DNA of 64,000 bases from Rubrobacter aplysinae (GCF_001029505.1 NZ_LEKH01000013.1:1-64000), one strand, 5' to 3'. Numbered from the stretch's first letter, positions 24,213 through 33,286 are shown. Notes: a model not told the origin generated them from the letters alone. Numbers and translations: made by a program.

Positions 24213-25733
24213 GTGCTCTCCCTGGACCATTTCGGCCTCACCGACCCGGGCAGGGTGCGCGAGAACAACGAGGACTCCCTGCTCTCGGGTGGAGGCCGGG
24301 ACCCGGCGCTCTTCGCGGTCGCCGACGGCGTCGGGGGCTTCGAGGCCGGGGAGGTCGCAAGCTCGATGGTCATCGAGTCACTCGAAAATCTGGAGCCCGG
24401 AGATCCGCTCCAGCCCGCCATCCGGGAGGCGAACCGCCGCGTCTACTCTGCCGCCCGGGAGAACGAGAAGCTCTCCGGCATGGGGACCACGGTGGTCGCC
24501 GCCAGGATCGAGGAGTCCGGAGGCGGCGTAGAGGCGGAGATCGCCCACGTCGGGGACTCCAGGGCTTACCTGCTCCGGGACGGCGAGCTTTCGCCGCTTA
24601 CGGAGGATCACTCCCTCGTCGCCGAGCTGGTGCGGAGCGGCAGCCTGACCCGGGCACAGGCCTCGGATCACCCGCAGAAGAACCTCATTACCCGGGCGCT
24701 GGGGGCAGAGGAAGAGGTGGAGGTGGACTCCGCCCGGTACCGGCTCCGGCGCGGCGACCGGCTCGTGCTCTGCTCCGACGGGCTGCCGGACATGGTCGCG
24801 GAGACCAGAATCTCAGAGCTGGCCTCCGGCGGCCCGGGTGGCGATCCGGGGACCGCCGAAGAGTCTGCCCGCAGCCTGCTCTCGGCGGCGCTCTCCTCGG
24901 GCGGCAGCGACAACGTCACCGTGGTCGTCGTGGACGTCGAGCAAGAGGCCCGCCGGTCCTCTGCGGCCCAGGAGTCTCCGGAGGCACCCAGCCCGACCAG
25001 CGTCGGGACCACCGGCGGAACCCGGGAGCCGGCGACGCCCCCTCCCCCGGACACTCCGGGCGGAGGCGAGCCCACGGAGGAGAGACCTTCCAGGGTCCGG
25101 CGGCTCCGGGGTAGAGAAAAGAGAGGCGAGGCCCGGAGAAGACGCAGAAGGTCCGCCATACGAAGCTCGGACGAGACGGGCGGGGACGAGGCACGCTCCG
25201 CCGGACAGCGCGGGGGCCGCGGCAGAGAAGGGAGCTACTCCGGGCCCGGCGAGGGGGAGAGCCTGATCCCCGGCGTGTGGGACGGCGTGGCGGTCGAGGA
25301 AGAGCCAGAGCCCCGGGAGCCGACGCCGGAGGAGGTCGTCGAGAGATACCGCATCAGGCCCGAGCCGGACGAACGGGAGACCCAGGGTGATCCACGCCGT
25401 CGCCAGCGCCGTCGGAAGCGGCTCGCAGCGGGAGGAAAGGCGATATCCGCACTCATCCGGGGGCTCGCGGTGGTCGCCCTCCTCGGGCTGTTGCTCGTGC
25501 CGCCGTACCTGTGGTGGAGCACCCGGTACTTCATGGCCTACGAAGAGGGTGAGGTCGTGATCCACCAGGGCGTGCCCTACGATTTCTTGGGCAACGAGCT
25601 GAACCGGGTGGACCAGCGCACCGGGGTGAAGGAGTCAGATATAGCGGAGCCCTACCGGGACCAGGTGCAGGATAACAGGTTGTACACTGAAGGTCGGCTC
25701 CAGACCGTGCTCGAAGACCTGCAAAAGCAGTAG
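24213..25733 (+). CDS. pstP: PP2C-type protein phosphatase, membrane anchored (PstP)
   Basis: A 506-residue phosphatase that reverses the action of the operon kinases. The PP2C domain (1-240) has the metal motifs RENNEDS, FAVADGVGG, THV-like AHVGDSRAYLLRDG, LCSDGLPDM and GGSDNVTVVVV. A long, disordered, charged linker (about 245-410; Arg/Glu/Pro-rich) is followed by one transmembrane helix (ALIRGLAVVALLGLLLV). A short extracytoplasmic tail of about 70 residues ends the protein. GTG start. The position between fhaB and ftsW is the standard actinobacterial order. Confidence 0.92.
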   Translation: MLSLDHFGLTDPGRVRENNEDSLLSGGGRDPALFAVADGVGGFEAGEVASSMVIESLENLEPGDPLQPAIREANRRVYSAARENEKLSGMGTTVVAARIEESGGGVEAEIAHVGDSRAYLLRDGELSPLTEDHSLVAELVRSGSLTRAQASDHPQKNLITRALGAEEEVEVDSARYRLRRGDRLVLCSDGLPDMVAETRISELASGGPGGDPGTAEESARSLLSAALSSGGSDNVTVVVVDVEQEARRSSAAQESPEAPSPTSVGTTGGTREPATPPPPDTPGGGEPTEERPSRVRRLRGREKRGEARRRRRRSAIRSSDETGGDEARSAGQRGGRGREGSYSGPGEGESLIPGVWDGVAVEEEPEPREPTPEEVVERYRIRPEPDERETQGDPRRRQRRRKRLAAGGKAISALIRGLAVVALLGLLLVPPYLWWSTRYFMAYEEGEVVIHQGVPYDFLGNELNRVDQRTGVKESDIAEPYRDQVQDNRLYTEGRLQTVLEDLQKQ

Positions 25734-25745
25734 AAGGAGCGGAAC

Positions 25746-27053
25746 TTGGCGCGCAAAGCAACCATGCCGATGGTACTCGCGCTGCTCACGGTAGCCCTCG
25801 GGTTCGCGATCCTGCTCCTCGGCAGGGAAGGCGGGATCGCGAGCCCCCCGTTCGTCTACGGCGGGGCCTACGCCGGGATGATGCTCGGGGTGTACCTGAT
25901 CGTGCGCCTGTGGCTGCCCTACGCCGACGCGCTACTCATCCCGATAGTCACGTTGCTAACCGGGGTGGGCCTGATAATGATCTACCGCGCGGGATTCACG
26001 GAGGGCGTCCCGGCCAGCCTCGCCACCACACAGGTAGTCTGGGTGCTGGTGGGCTGTGTGGTGCTCCTCCTGACCATCTTCCTCTTTCGGAACTACCAGC
26101 GTCTTTTGAGCTACAAGTACCTGATCGCGCTCGGAGCGTTCGTGCTCATCGGCCTGACGTTTACCCCGTTCGGGCAGGAGGTCAACGGAGCCAGGCTCTG
26201 GGTGGACATAGGGCCGGTCCGGTTCCAGCCTTCGGAGTTCGCCCGCATCGCGCTCGTGATCTTCTTCGCCGGGTACCTGGCCGAGAAGCGCGACGTGATG
26301 GCCGCCACCAGCAGGAGCTTTATCGGTATCCCGCTGCCGCCCCTGAAGCACTTCGGGCCCGTGGCGATGGTGTGGGCGGCGTCGCTCGGTCTTTTGGTGT
26401 TCGAGAAGGACCTCGGGAGCAGTCTGCTCTTCTTCGTCGTGCCGCTGCTCATGCTCTACGTGGCGACCGGCAAGCTCGCCTACGTCCTGATCGGGAGCCT
26501 GCTCTTCGCCGGGGGCGCTGTCGCCGGGTACTTCATGTTCGACCACGTCCAGGTCAGGGTCAGCGCGTGGCTGGACCCGTGGTCCCAGGCGAACGAGGGT
26601 GGGTACCAGATTCTGCAGAGCATCTTCGCCATCTCAGAGGGCGGGGTCGCGGGCACCGGGCTCGGCGAGGGGCTCGCGGGACGCATCCCGGAGGTCCAGA
26701 CGGACTTCATCTTCTCCTCGGTGGCGAGCGAGCTGGGGTTGCTCGGGGCGACGGCGCTACTCATGGCGTTCCTCGTGTTCGCCTACCGGGGCCTGAAGAT
26801 AGCCCTCTACGCCCCGGACGACGGCTCGAAGCTGCTCGCCGGCGGCCTGACGGTGATGTTCGCCCTGCAGACCTTCATCATCGTGGCCGGGGTGACCAAG
26901 CTGATCCCACTCACCGGCATCACGCTACCCTTCGTCTCCTACGGCGGCAGCTCGGTGGTGGGAAACTTCATCCTCACGGGCCTGCTCCTGGTCATCTCAA
27001 ACAAGGCCGGCCGCAGGATGGCGCTCGGCGAGGAGTGGGAGGGTAGGCCGTGA
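25746..27053 (+). CDS. FtsW/RodA/SpoVE-family glycosyltransferase
   Basis: A 435-residue polytopic SEDS protein that polymerises lipid II. Conserved blocks: GLIMIYRAGF, GARLWVDIGPVRFQPSEFARI, LLVFEKDLGSSLLFF, GLAGRIPEVQTDFIFS, and the last loop LTGITLPFVSYGGSSVVGNF. TTG start with AAGGAG six bases upstream, directly after pstP. In other actinobacteria this position holds RodA followed by PbpA; here no transpeptidase follows, so its partner PBP must be encoded elsewhere. RodA or FtsW cannot be told apart from sequence alone. Confidence 0.92.
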   Translation: MARKATMPMVLALLTVALGFAILLLGREGGIASPPFVYGGAYAGMMLGVYLIVRLWLPYADALLIPIVTLLTGVGLIMIYRAGFTEGVPASLATTQVVWVLVGCVVLLLTIFLFRNYQRLLSYKYLIALGAFVLIGLTFTPFGQEVNGARLWVDIGPVRFQPSEFARIALVIFFAGYLAEKRDVMAATSRSFIGIPLPPLKHFGPVAMVWAASLGLLVFEKDLGSSLLFFVVPLLMLYVATGKLAYVLIGSLLFAGGAVAGYFMFDHVQVRVSAWLDPWSQANEGGYQILQSIFAISEGGVAGTGLGEGLAGRIPEVQTDFIFSSVASELGLLGATALLMAFLVFAYRGLKIALYAPDDGSKLLAGGLTVMFALQTFIIVAGVTKLIPLTGITLPFVSYGGSSVVGNFILTGLLLVISNKAGRRMALGEEWEGRP

Positions 27054-27097
27054 GAGACGCCAGACTATCAGGGAGAGTGTGGAGACCCGGCCCCGGG

Positions 27098-27103
27098 TAT
27101 AAT
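27098..27103 (+). promoter_or_regulatory. -10 element (TATAAT), leaderless pknB
   Basis: A perfect TATAAT lies 8 nt before the GTG at 27112, in the 58-bp gap after the ftsW-like gene. Confidence 0.6.
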
Positions 27104-27111
27104 TCTCTGAC

Positions 27112-29652
27112 GTGCCACAGCTAGTAGACAACCGCTACAGGATACTCAGGCCGCTCGGTACGGGCGGGATGGCCGAAGTCTACCTGGCCCACGACGACGT
27201 GCTCGACCGGGACGTGGCGCTCAAGATCCTGAGCAACAGCCACGCGGACGACGAGGAGTTCGTCGAGAGGTTCCGGCGCGAAGCCCAGAGCGCCGCCGCA
27301 CTGACCCACCCCAACATCGTCTCCATCTACGACCGGGGCGAGACAGAGGATGCGGAGAACGGGCAGGACGGTCAGGACGGACAGGGCTCCCGGGGGACGT
27401 ACTACATCGCAATGGAGTATCTGCCCGGCGGCTCCCTGAAGGACCGCATAAACAGCCGGGGCGCGCTCCCGGCCAGGACGGCCGCCGAGGTGGCGCTCCA
27501 GATCGCGGAGGCGCTCAAGGCGGCCCACGAGCGGGACGTGGTCCACCGGGACATAAAGCCCCACAACATCCTGGTTACCGAGACCGGGGACCTCAAGGTC
27601 ACGGACTTCGGCATAGCCCGGGCGGCGACCTCCTCAACCATGACGCGGACGGGCTCGATCATGGGCACGGCCCACTACATCTCGCCCGAGCAGGCGATGG
27701 GAGAGCCCGCCGGGCCCCAGAGCGACCTGTACTCCCTAGGCGTGGTGCTGTACGAGATGCTGACCGGTGAGCTCCCGTTCGACGCCGAGACCCCGATAGG
27801 CATCGCCATGAAGCACGTCAACGCGGACCCCGAGCCGCCGAGCGAGCTAGACGACTCCATCCCGGAGGGGCTGGACGCGATCACCTACCGGCTGATGTCC
27901 AAGGCCCCGGAGGACCGCTACCCCGACGAGTCCGAGCTGATCCGGGACCTCGAAAACGTCGTGGCGGGCTACCCTCCGGGCGAGGCGACGACGATGGCGC
28001 TACCGGCGGTCGCCCCCCCGGTCGGTGGTTACGGGGGTCACGGCGGTAGCGGAGGTAACAACGGAGGCGGGGAGCGTACCCTGGTCTCCGACTGGGGAGG
28101 GGCGGGAGGCAGGAGACGCAGCAAGGCTCTGCCCCTGCTGATACTGCTCTTCCTGGCGCTCCTCGCCCTCGCCGGTTGGGCCGCCTACACCGTGGTCCCG
28201 CAGGCCGCCCCCACCGCGCAGGTGCCCGGGCTTGAAGGGCTCACCCTGCAAGAGGCGCGGGACCGCGCCGGGGAGGACTTCAACATCGCCGTGTCGGACA
28301 GACGGGACAGCCGGGAGCCGGAGGATACGGTACTCGAACAGAGCCCGGCCCGGGGCTCCGAGCAGGAGCAGGGTTCGGAGATCTCGGTCGTCCTCAGCGG
28401 CCAGCGGGTGGCCGAGGTGCCGGACGTGGTCGGAGACTCCCGCAACGAGGCCGAGAGCCGGCTCGCCGAAGACGCCTTCGGGGTAGAGGTAGAGAGAGAG
28501 GAGAGCTCCGCGGACGAGGAAGGGAACGTGGTTTCCCAGAGCCCCTCGGCCGGCAAAGAGGCGGATTACCAGTCGGACGTCACCATAACGGTGGGGACGG
28601 GCCCGGCCCCCGTGGACACGCCGGACCTCTCCGGGATGTCCGTCTCCGAGGCGAGGTCCGCCTTGTCCGACGCCGACCTGGAGCTTGGCGAGAGGAGCGA
28701 GGCCGCGAGCGACGAGGTGGCGGAGGGCGACGTCATGGAGCAGAGCCCGGAGGCCGGGTCGGAGGCAGAGCCGGGCAGCGCGGTGGACGTGACCGTCAGC
28801 ACCGGGCCGGAGGCGGTCTCCGTGCCGAACCTCTACGGCTCGAGCGTGGCGGAGGCGAGATCCCTCCTCTCGGACGCCGGCCTGGAGCTCGGGGAGGTGT
28901 CGGAGACGGAGACCGGAGAGCTCGAGGAGGGTCTGATCCTCTCTCAGAGCCAGTCGGGCGGGGCCACCGCCGAGCCCGGCACGGCCATAGACGTGACCGT
29001 CAGCGCCGGCCCCGCACCGGTAACCGTCCCGGACGTGCTCGGAGAGCAGGTTATAGACGCCCAGCGGGAGCTCGGGGACCAGGGCTTTGGCTACACCACC
29101 CAGGGAGTACAGAGCAGCGAGTCCGCAGGCACCGTGCTCTCGACAGACCCCGGAGCCGGAACCGAGGTGGAGCCCGGCGCCCGGATCGCGATCTCATACA
29201 GTCTCGGGGCCCCCGAGCCCGCCCCGGCGCCAGATTCCGCTTCGACGTCAGACCCCGCACCGACGCCAGATCCAGCTTCGACGCCAGCTCCCGCATCACC
29301 ACAGCCTCAGGTTCCGGAGCCGACTCCCTCTCCCCAGCCCGGTAATCCTGGAGAGACTGCCGGCTCTAGCGGAGACTCGGGACCCAGTGGTGACTCCAGC
29401 CCGGGCTACGCATTCGGGGGATCCAGCGACTCCTCGAACAGCGACTCCTCAAGCAGCGACTCCTCAAACAGCAACTCCTCGAACAACGACTCCTCGAACA
29501 ACGACTTCCCGGACGCAGGACGCGAGTCCGGCAACGTGGGGGCCCCAGGGGCTTCCAGGGGCGGCGAGGTACAGGCCCCGGACATAGAGGAGCCCGAGGC
29601 CCCGGACGTAGAGGCTCCGAATGTGGAGGCCCCGGAGGCTCCGGACCTGTAA
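27112..29652 (+). CDS. pknB: PASTA-domain serine/threonine kinase (PknB)
   Basis: An 846-residue receptor kinase. Kinase domain (1-285): LGTGGMAEVYLA, VALKIL, HRDIKPHN, DFGIARA, GTAHYISPEQA. A Gly-rich juxtamembrane region precedes one transmembrane helix (about 343-365). Five extracellular PASTA repeats follow, each about 65 residues, opening with VPGL, VPDV, TPDL, VPNL and VPDV; they bind muropeptides or lipid II. The last 140 residues are Pro/Ala/Ser then Ser/Asn/Asp then Glu/Ala/Pro-rich, much longer than usual. A leaderless GTG start is likely. Works with the upstream FHA proteins, PP2C and SEDS protein. Confidence 0.95.
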   Translation: MPQLVDNRYRILRPLGTGGMAEVYLAHDDVLDRDVALKILSNSHADDEEFVERFRREAQSAAALTHPNIVSIYDRGETEDAENGQDGQDGQGSRGTYYIAMEYLPGGSLKDRINSRGALPARTAAEVALQIAEALKAAHERDVVHRDIKPHNILVTETGDLKVTDFGIARAATSSTMTRTGSIMGTAHYISPEQAMGEPAGPQSDLYSLGVVLYEMLTGELPFDAETPIGIAMKHVNADPEPPSELDDSIPEGLDAITYRLMSKAPEDRYPDESELIRDLENVVAGYPPGEATTMALPAVAPPVGGYGGHGGSGGNNGGGERTLVSDWGGAGGRRRSKALPLLILLFLALLALAGWAAYTVVPQAAPTAQVPGLEGLTLQEARDRAGEDFNIAVSDRRDSREPEDTVLEQSPARGSEQEQGSEISVVLSGQRVAEVPDVVGDSRNEAESRLAEDAFGVEVEREESSADEEGNVVSQSPSAGKEADYQSDVTITVGTGPAPVDTPDLSGMSVSEARSALSDADLELGERSEAASDEVAEGDVMEQSPEAGSEAEPGSAVDVTVSTGPEAVSVPNLYGSSVAEARSLLSDAGLELGEVSETETGELEEGLILSQSQSGGATAEPGTAIDVTVSAGPAPVTVPDVLGEQVIDAQRELGDQGFGYTTQGVQSSESAGTVLSTDPGAGTEVEPGARIAISYSLGAPEPAPAPDSASTSDPAPTPDPASTPAPASPQPQVPEPTPSPQPGNPGETAGSSGDSGPSGDSSPGYAFGGSSDSSNSDSSSSDSSNSNSSNNDSSNNDFPDAGRESGNVGAPGASRGGEVQAPDIEEPEAPDVEAPNVEAPEAPDL
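29428..29511 (+). repeat. 15-bp tandem repeat coding the Ser/Asn tail of PknB
   Basis: Five full copies and part of a sixth of a unit like GACTCCTCGAACAGC encode D-S-S-N-S type pentapeptides. Copies differ by one to three bases. The repeat lies outside the folded PASTA domains, so copy number could vary without loss of function. Confidence 0.8.
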
Positions 29653-29681
29653 GACCCGTAGGTACGTAGGTACGTAGATAG

Positions 29682-29699
29682 CCGGAGCAAGGGCTCCGG
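29682..29699 (+). terminator. Weak hairpin after pknB
   Basis: CCGGAGC (29682-29688) pairs with GCTCCGG (29693-29699) with a 4-nt loop; there is no T-run. It is preceded by the direct repeat GTAGGTACGTAGGTACGTAG. Confidence 0.4.
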
Positions 29700-29700
29700 T

Positions 29701-29994
29701 CTAGCGGGCTCCCAGCTCGTTCCTCGCGTAATCCCGGAGCTCTCTGGCCTCCAACGTGCGCGGCGGGGTCACCTCGACGAAGCTGTGTCGGCCTATGGCG
29801 TTGTCCCGGAGCCATTCCTCCTCGACCCGCTTGGAGCGGTCCAGATCGTAGCCCGTCTCGTGGTAGGCCACACAGAGGCCCCCGGAGTCCAGCTCCAGGA
29901 CCAGGATGGGGTGCCGATCCGGCGAGTACGCCCTAACGGTAACGGGCGTCCGTGCATTTTGCGTGTTTCCTTGACTGCGAGGTTCATCTTCCAT
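29701..29994 (-). CDS. Hypothetical protein
   Basis: A 97-residue soluble protein of unknown family. The central part (ILVLELDSGGLCVAYHETGYDLD) could be a beta-sheet; the end is helical and charged (ARELRDYARNELGAR). ATG at 29994. A hairpin with a U-tract lies 17-38 nt upstream of its start on the same strand, so expression may depend on read-through. It is convergent with pknB. Confidence 0.5.
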   Translation of the reverse strand: MEDEPRSQGNTQNARTPVTVRAYSPDRHPILVLELDSGGLCVAYHETGYDLDRSKRVEEEWLRDNAIGRHSFVEVTPPRTLEARELRDYARNELGAR

Positions 29995-30010
29995 GCCCGG
30001 AGTCTATACG

Positions 30011-30032
30011 AAAAAGCCCCCTCTCGGGGCTC
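30011..30032 (-). terminator. Intrinsic terminator in the leader of the 29701-29994 gene
   Basis: Minus strand: GAGCCCC, GAGA loop, GGGGGCT, then TTTTT. No minus-strand gene lies upstream to be terminated, since the neighbour at 30154 is on the plus strand. It therefore ends a short leader or small RNA, which could be initiated near the TAGCAT at about 30082-30087. Confidence 0.65.
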
Positions 30033-30153
30033 GTAACGCCCAGCGTCAGCCAGAGGCTATGGGGCGGTCCGGGGTCCCCCTCATGCTAAAATTTGATGTG
30101 TATGCAGCTCCCAGATAAAACAGACAAAACTTACATTTTCAGGAGGAGACCCG

Positions 30154-32844
30154 ATGCCAGATCCCAAACCTGGAGACGAGGAGACCGGTGCCGGTAATGC
30201 TCGGGAGGAGGTCACCGACGAACTCACCGAGAGGGCCGGGGGGGATTCGAGGGCGGACGAGCCCTCGAGGCTCTCGACCCGGCGCCCGCCGGAGAACCTG
30301 CCTGAGGAGCTCGTAAAGCAACGGCTCTCGCGGCTCGACACCCGCCGGGCGCTCGCGGACCTGTGCAAGAGTGTGCCCGGCCTCGACGAGCTGCTCCTGC
30401 CCCGGGGCATCCAGGCCGACGCCCTGACCCGCAAGTCCGGCGGCAGCTCACAGCTCCTCAAGAGCCTGACGCGCAGGATCACCCAGGACGCCGCCGCCTG
30501 GGGCGCTTTCCGCACCGCCGTCCAGGAGCAGATACCGTCAGAGACCTTCGAGGCGGTCGGGGAGCTGTCCGGGGAAGACGGCCGGAGCCTCGCCGAGCTC
30601 TCCGGCTCGCACACGAACGAAGGGTTGCTGCTCGCGGCCGTCGCCGGGGACGGCGACCCGGACGAGGAGACCGTACAGGCGCTCGTCTCCGCCTGGGAGA
30701 GCGAGAACCAGCAAGAGAAGAAGAAGGCCTCGGACTCGGCCCGCGTCCGGGAGCTGGAGGACGAGATCGAGAGCCTCAAGAAGGAGCGGGATCAGCTCTC
30801 CTTCTCCTCCCGCACCTCGAAAGAGCAGACCGAATCCCTGCGCCAGGAGGTCGAGGTGCTCAGGGGTGAGCGCGAGGAGGCGGCCTCCCGGGTGAAAAAG
30901 GCCGAGGAAGGCGCGGCGGCGGCCAGAGACTCCGAGAAAGAGCTGGAGTCTCGCGTCTCGGAGCTCGGCTCCCGGAACACGGAGCTAGAACGCGCCCTGG
31001 AGGGCGAGCGCGACGCCTACGCCAAGGCCGCCGAACGAGTAGAGCAGATGCACGAAGAGCTCGGCGGGGTGATCTCGGAACGCGACCGGGTACGGGAGGC
31101 GCTGGATAACGCCCGCTTTACGGACCAGGGGTTCGGGGACCTGCTCGTCCGCTCGGTAAAGAACGAGGTCGCCTCACTCCCGGACTCCGTGCAATCAGCC
31201 GCCCGTACAGCCCGGCTCATGGAGTTCATGGGCAACGTGCTCCAGGCCCACTCCGACCTCCGCGGCGAGACCCCCGGGACGGGCGCTACGGCCTCCGGCG
31301 GCCGCCCGGACGAGCAGCCCGGAGGCCGCACCGGCACCAGGAGCAGGGAGAGCGGAGAGGGTAAGGAGAGCGGGCAGGGCGGAGACTCCGAAGACTCGGA
31401 GCACTCGCAAGCCGGCTGGTCATCCGGCATAGGTGCTAACACAGAGCCCGGCACGGAGGCCGGGATAGACCTGCTGGTCCGGCTCGACGCCCAGGAGCCG
31501 CGTGGCCCCGGGTCCGCCACCGAGCCAGAGCCGGGCGTGGCCACGAAGACCACGAGCGCGGTCCCCAAGCCGAGGCCCATGCTCTCGTTCAAGGCCCTCG
31601 GAGGGGCGGGTGAGATCGGCGGTTCGAGCCACCTGCTGGACTTCGGCGACTCCCGCGTACTGGTGGACGCCGGGATCAAACCCGACGGCCGCAGCCCACA
31701 GACCCCGGACTTCGCCTCGCTCGACCGCCTCGACGCCGCCGTCATAACCCACGCCCACCTGGACCACTGCGGTGCACTGCCGCGCCTGTTTCGGGACAGA
31801 CCCGGCCTGCCGGTGTACTGCACACCACCCTCGGCAAAGCTCATAGTCGCCGCGCTGAACGACCACGCGGCGATGGGCGGAAGCCTGCCCGGCGGCGTCC
31901 CCATAAGCGAGGTGCGCAAGAACCTGATCCCCGTGCCGTTCGGCAAGCCGTTCAAGGCGGGTAATGCTCGCGTCACCTTCACCGAGAGCGGTCACATCCT
32001 GGGTGCGGCGAGCGTCTTGCTGGAGTCGGGCTCGGCCACGACCTTCCACACCGGCGACATCTGCCTGGAGGATCACCTCTCCATCCCGTCGGCCAACCTG
32101 CCAGACGTGAGCGACATAGACCTGCTCGTCATGGAGGCGACCCTGGCAGACCAGCGGCCACAGCCCTTCAACGAGTCCGTCCGCACGATGGTGGACGTCA
32201 TAAACGAGACCACGATGGGCAACGAGGGATCGGTCCTGATCCCGACCTACGCGCTTGGTCAGGCGCAGGAGATACTGCTCGGACTCAAGCACTACGGTCG
32301 GGAGTACGGCCTGGACCGGGAGGTGTTCATCTACGTGGACGGCTCGGTCGTCACGACTTCGGAGCGACTCTACGCCGAGCAGCTCGCGTACATGAAGCCC
32401 TACCTCCAGCAGTCCGACCCGCGTGAGGTGTTCTTCTCGGACAACATCCGGGCCGTCTCGAACGACGACGAGACCCGCGAGCGCATCCTCGGCAACCCCT
32501 GCGCCATCGTCGCCTCGCCGGTAACGATGCAGGGCGGGGCGAGCGCGTTCTACCGCAAGCGCCTCGAAGGCTCGCCGGATAACGCCGTGATCCTGCCGTC
32601 CAACGCAGCCGCCGCTTATGCAAACGACACGAACGGCGACGCAAAGTGGCGCGTCGAGCGGGTAAACTTCGCCGCCCACTGCACCAAGGAGGACCTGATG
32701 AGCATCACCGAGCGGCTGACGCCGCGTCAGATCATCCTGGTCCACGGCTCAAAGCGCAAGATCTCCGACCTCGCCCACCGGCTCTCGCCTTCCCACAAGA
32801 TCCACACCCCCGGCGTCGGCGAGACGGTACGCACGGTGCTCTAA
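30154..32844 (+). CDS. Beta-CASP metallo-nuclease with long coiled-coil N-terminal extension
   Basis: An 896-residue fusion. Residues 1-180 are polar and unrecognised. Residues about 190-320 form a strong coiled coil (Glu/Lys/Arg heptads), and 380-470 are Ser/Gly/Glu-rich. From about 475 there is a metallo-beta-lactamase/beta-CASP domain like archaeal CPSF-type or RNase J-like nucleases. Motif 2, THAHLDH, has H533, H535, D537 and H538; ESGHILGA follows, then the acidic MEATLAD motif, FAAHCTKEDL and LVHGSK at the end. Such enzymes process RNA or DNA. ATG with AGGAGGAG upstream. The gene for a 118-residue partner overlaps the stop by one base. Confidence 0.85.
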   Translation: MPDPKPGDEETGAGNAREEVTDELTERAGGDSRADEPSRLSTRRPPENLPEELVKQRLSRLDTRRALADLCKSVPGLDELLLPRGIQADALTRKSGGSSQLLKSLTRRITQDAAAWGAFRTAVQEQIPSETFEAVGELSGEDGRSLAELSGSHTNEGLLLAAVAGDGDPDEETVQALVSAWESENQQEKKKASDSARVRELEDEIESLKKERDQLSFSSRTSKEQTESLRQEVEVLRGEREEAASRVKKAEEGAAAARDSEKELESRVSELGSRNTELERALEGERDAYAKAAERVEQMHEELGGVISERDRVREALDNARFTDQGFGDLLVRSVKNEVASLPDSVQSAARTARLMEFMGNVLQAHSDLRGETPGTGATASGGRPDEQPGGRTGTRSRESGEGKESGQGGDSEDSEHSQAGWSSGIGANTEPGTEAGIDLLVRLDAQEPRGPGSATEPEPGVATKTTSAVPKPRPMLSFKALGGAGEIGGSSHLLDFGDSRVLVDAGIKPDGRSPQTPDFASLDRLDAAVITHAHLDHCGALPRLFRDRPGLPVYCTPPSAKLIVAALNDHAAMGGSLPGGVPISEVRKNLIPVPFGKPFKAGNARVTFTESGHILGAASVLLESGSATTFHTGDICLEDHLSIPSANLPDVSDIDLLVMEATLADQRPQPFNESVRTMVDVINETTMGNEGSVLIPTYALGQAQEILLGLKHYGREYGLDREVFIYVDGSVVTTSERLYAEQLAYMKPYLQQSDPREVFFSDNIRAVSNDDETRERILGNPCAIVASPVTMQGGASAFYRKRLEGSPDNAVILPSNAAAAYANDTNGDAKWRVERVNFAAHCTKEDLMSITERLTPRQIILVHGSKRKISDLAHRLSPSHKIHTPGVGETVRTVL

Positions 32845-33200
32845 TGCCCGAGGAAAGGGCAGAAGGTATCACCACTCTCCCGGAGGTCACGCCCCTGGAG
32901 GACGCTCGCCCGGAACGTCCGGCGGACGCGGTCGGTATCGGCGAGTTCTGGTACGAGCCCGCAATCTGGGAGGCCCCGGTCTCCCCCGCCGCCCGCGTCC
33001 TGTACGCCGGGCTGTGCTCGTTCGTGCCGAATGGCAAGATCAACCGCAGAGACCTCCGAAACACCCTCGAAGGAACCCCGGACCCCGAGATACAGGCCAC
33101 CCTGGACGAGCTGGTGCAGGAGAGCCTCCTGCAAAGCGCGCAACTACGCCGCGGCCACGCCTTCTACGGCGGTTACGTCGTAAACCCGGTATCTTCCTAG
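32844..33200 (+). CDS. Small winged-helix-like protein coupled to the nuclease
   Basis: A 118-residue protein whose ATG overlaps the TAA of the nuclease gene (TAATG), so it is translationally coupled. The middle (SPAARVLYAGLCSFVPNGKI, then RRDLRNTLEGTP, IQATLDELVQESLL) has the helix spacing of a winged-helix domain, with an Arg-rich strand pair at the end. No named family. Context suggests a partner or regulator of the beta-CASP protein. Could bind RNA or DNA; not shown by sequence. Confidence 0.6.
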   Translation: MPEERAEGITTLPEVTPLEDARPERPADAVGIGEFWYEPAIWEAPVSPAARVLYAGLCSFVPNGKINRRDLRNTLEGTPDPEIQATLDELVQESLLQSAQLRRGHAFYGGYVVNPVSS

Positions 33201-33264
33201 CAGCCCCGAGCCGCCCCGGCGGACGAACGCGGCGAAAAGCTCATCCGGGAGCCGCCGATACAAA

Positions 33265-33286
33265 CCCCGGGCTCCGGAGCCTGGGG
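33265..33286 (+). terminator. Hairpin after the nuclease operon
   Basis: CCCCGGGCT, loop CCGG, AGCCTGGGG: a nine-pair stem including one G-T pair, 65 bp after the stop at 33200. The following bases are only weakly T-rich. The rest of the 33201-33509 gap holds the promoter of the next gene. Confidence 0.45.
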
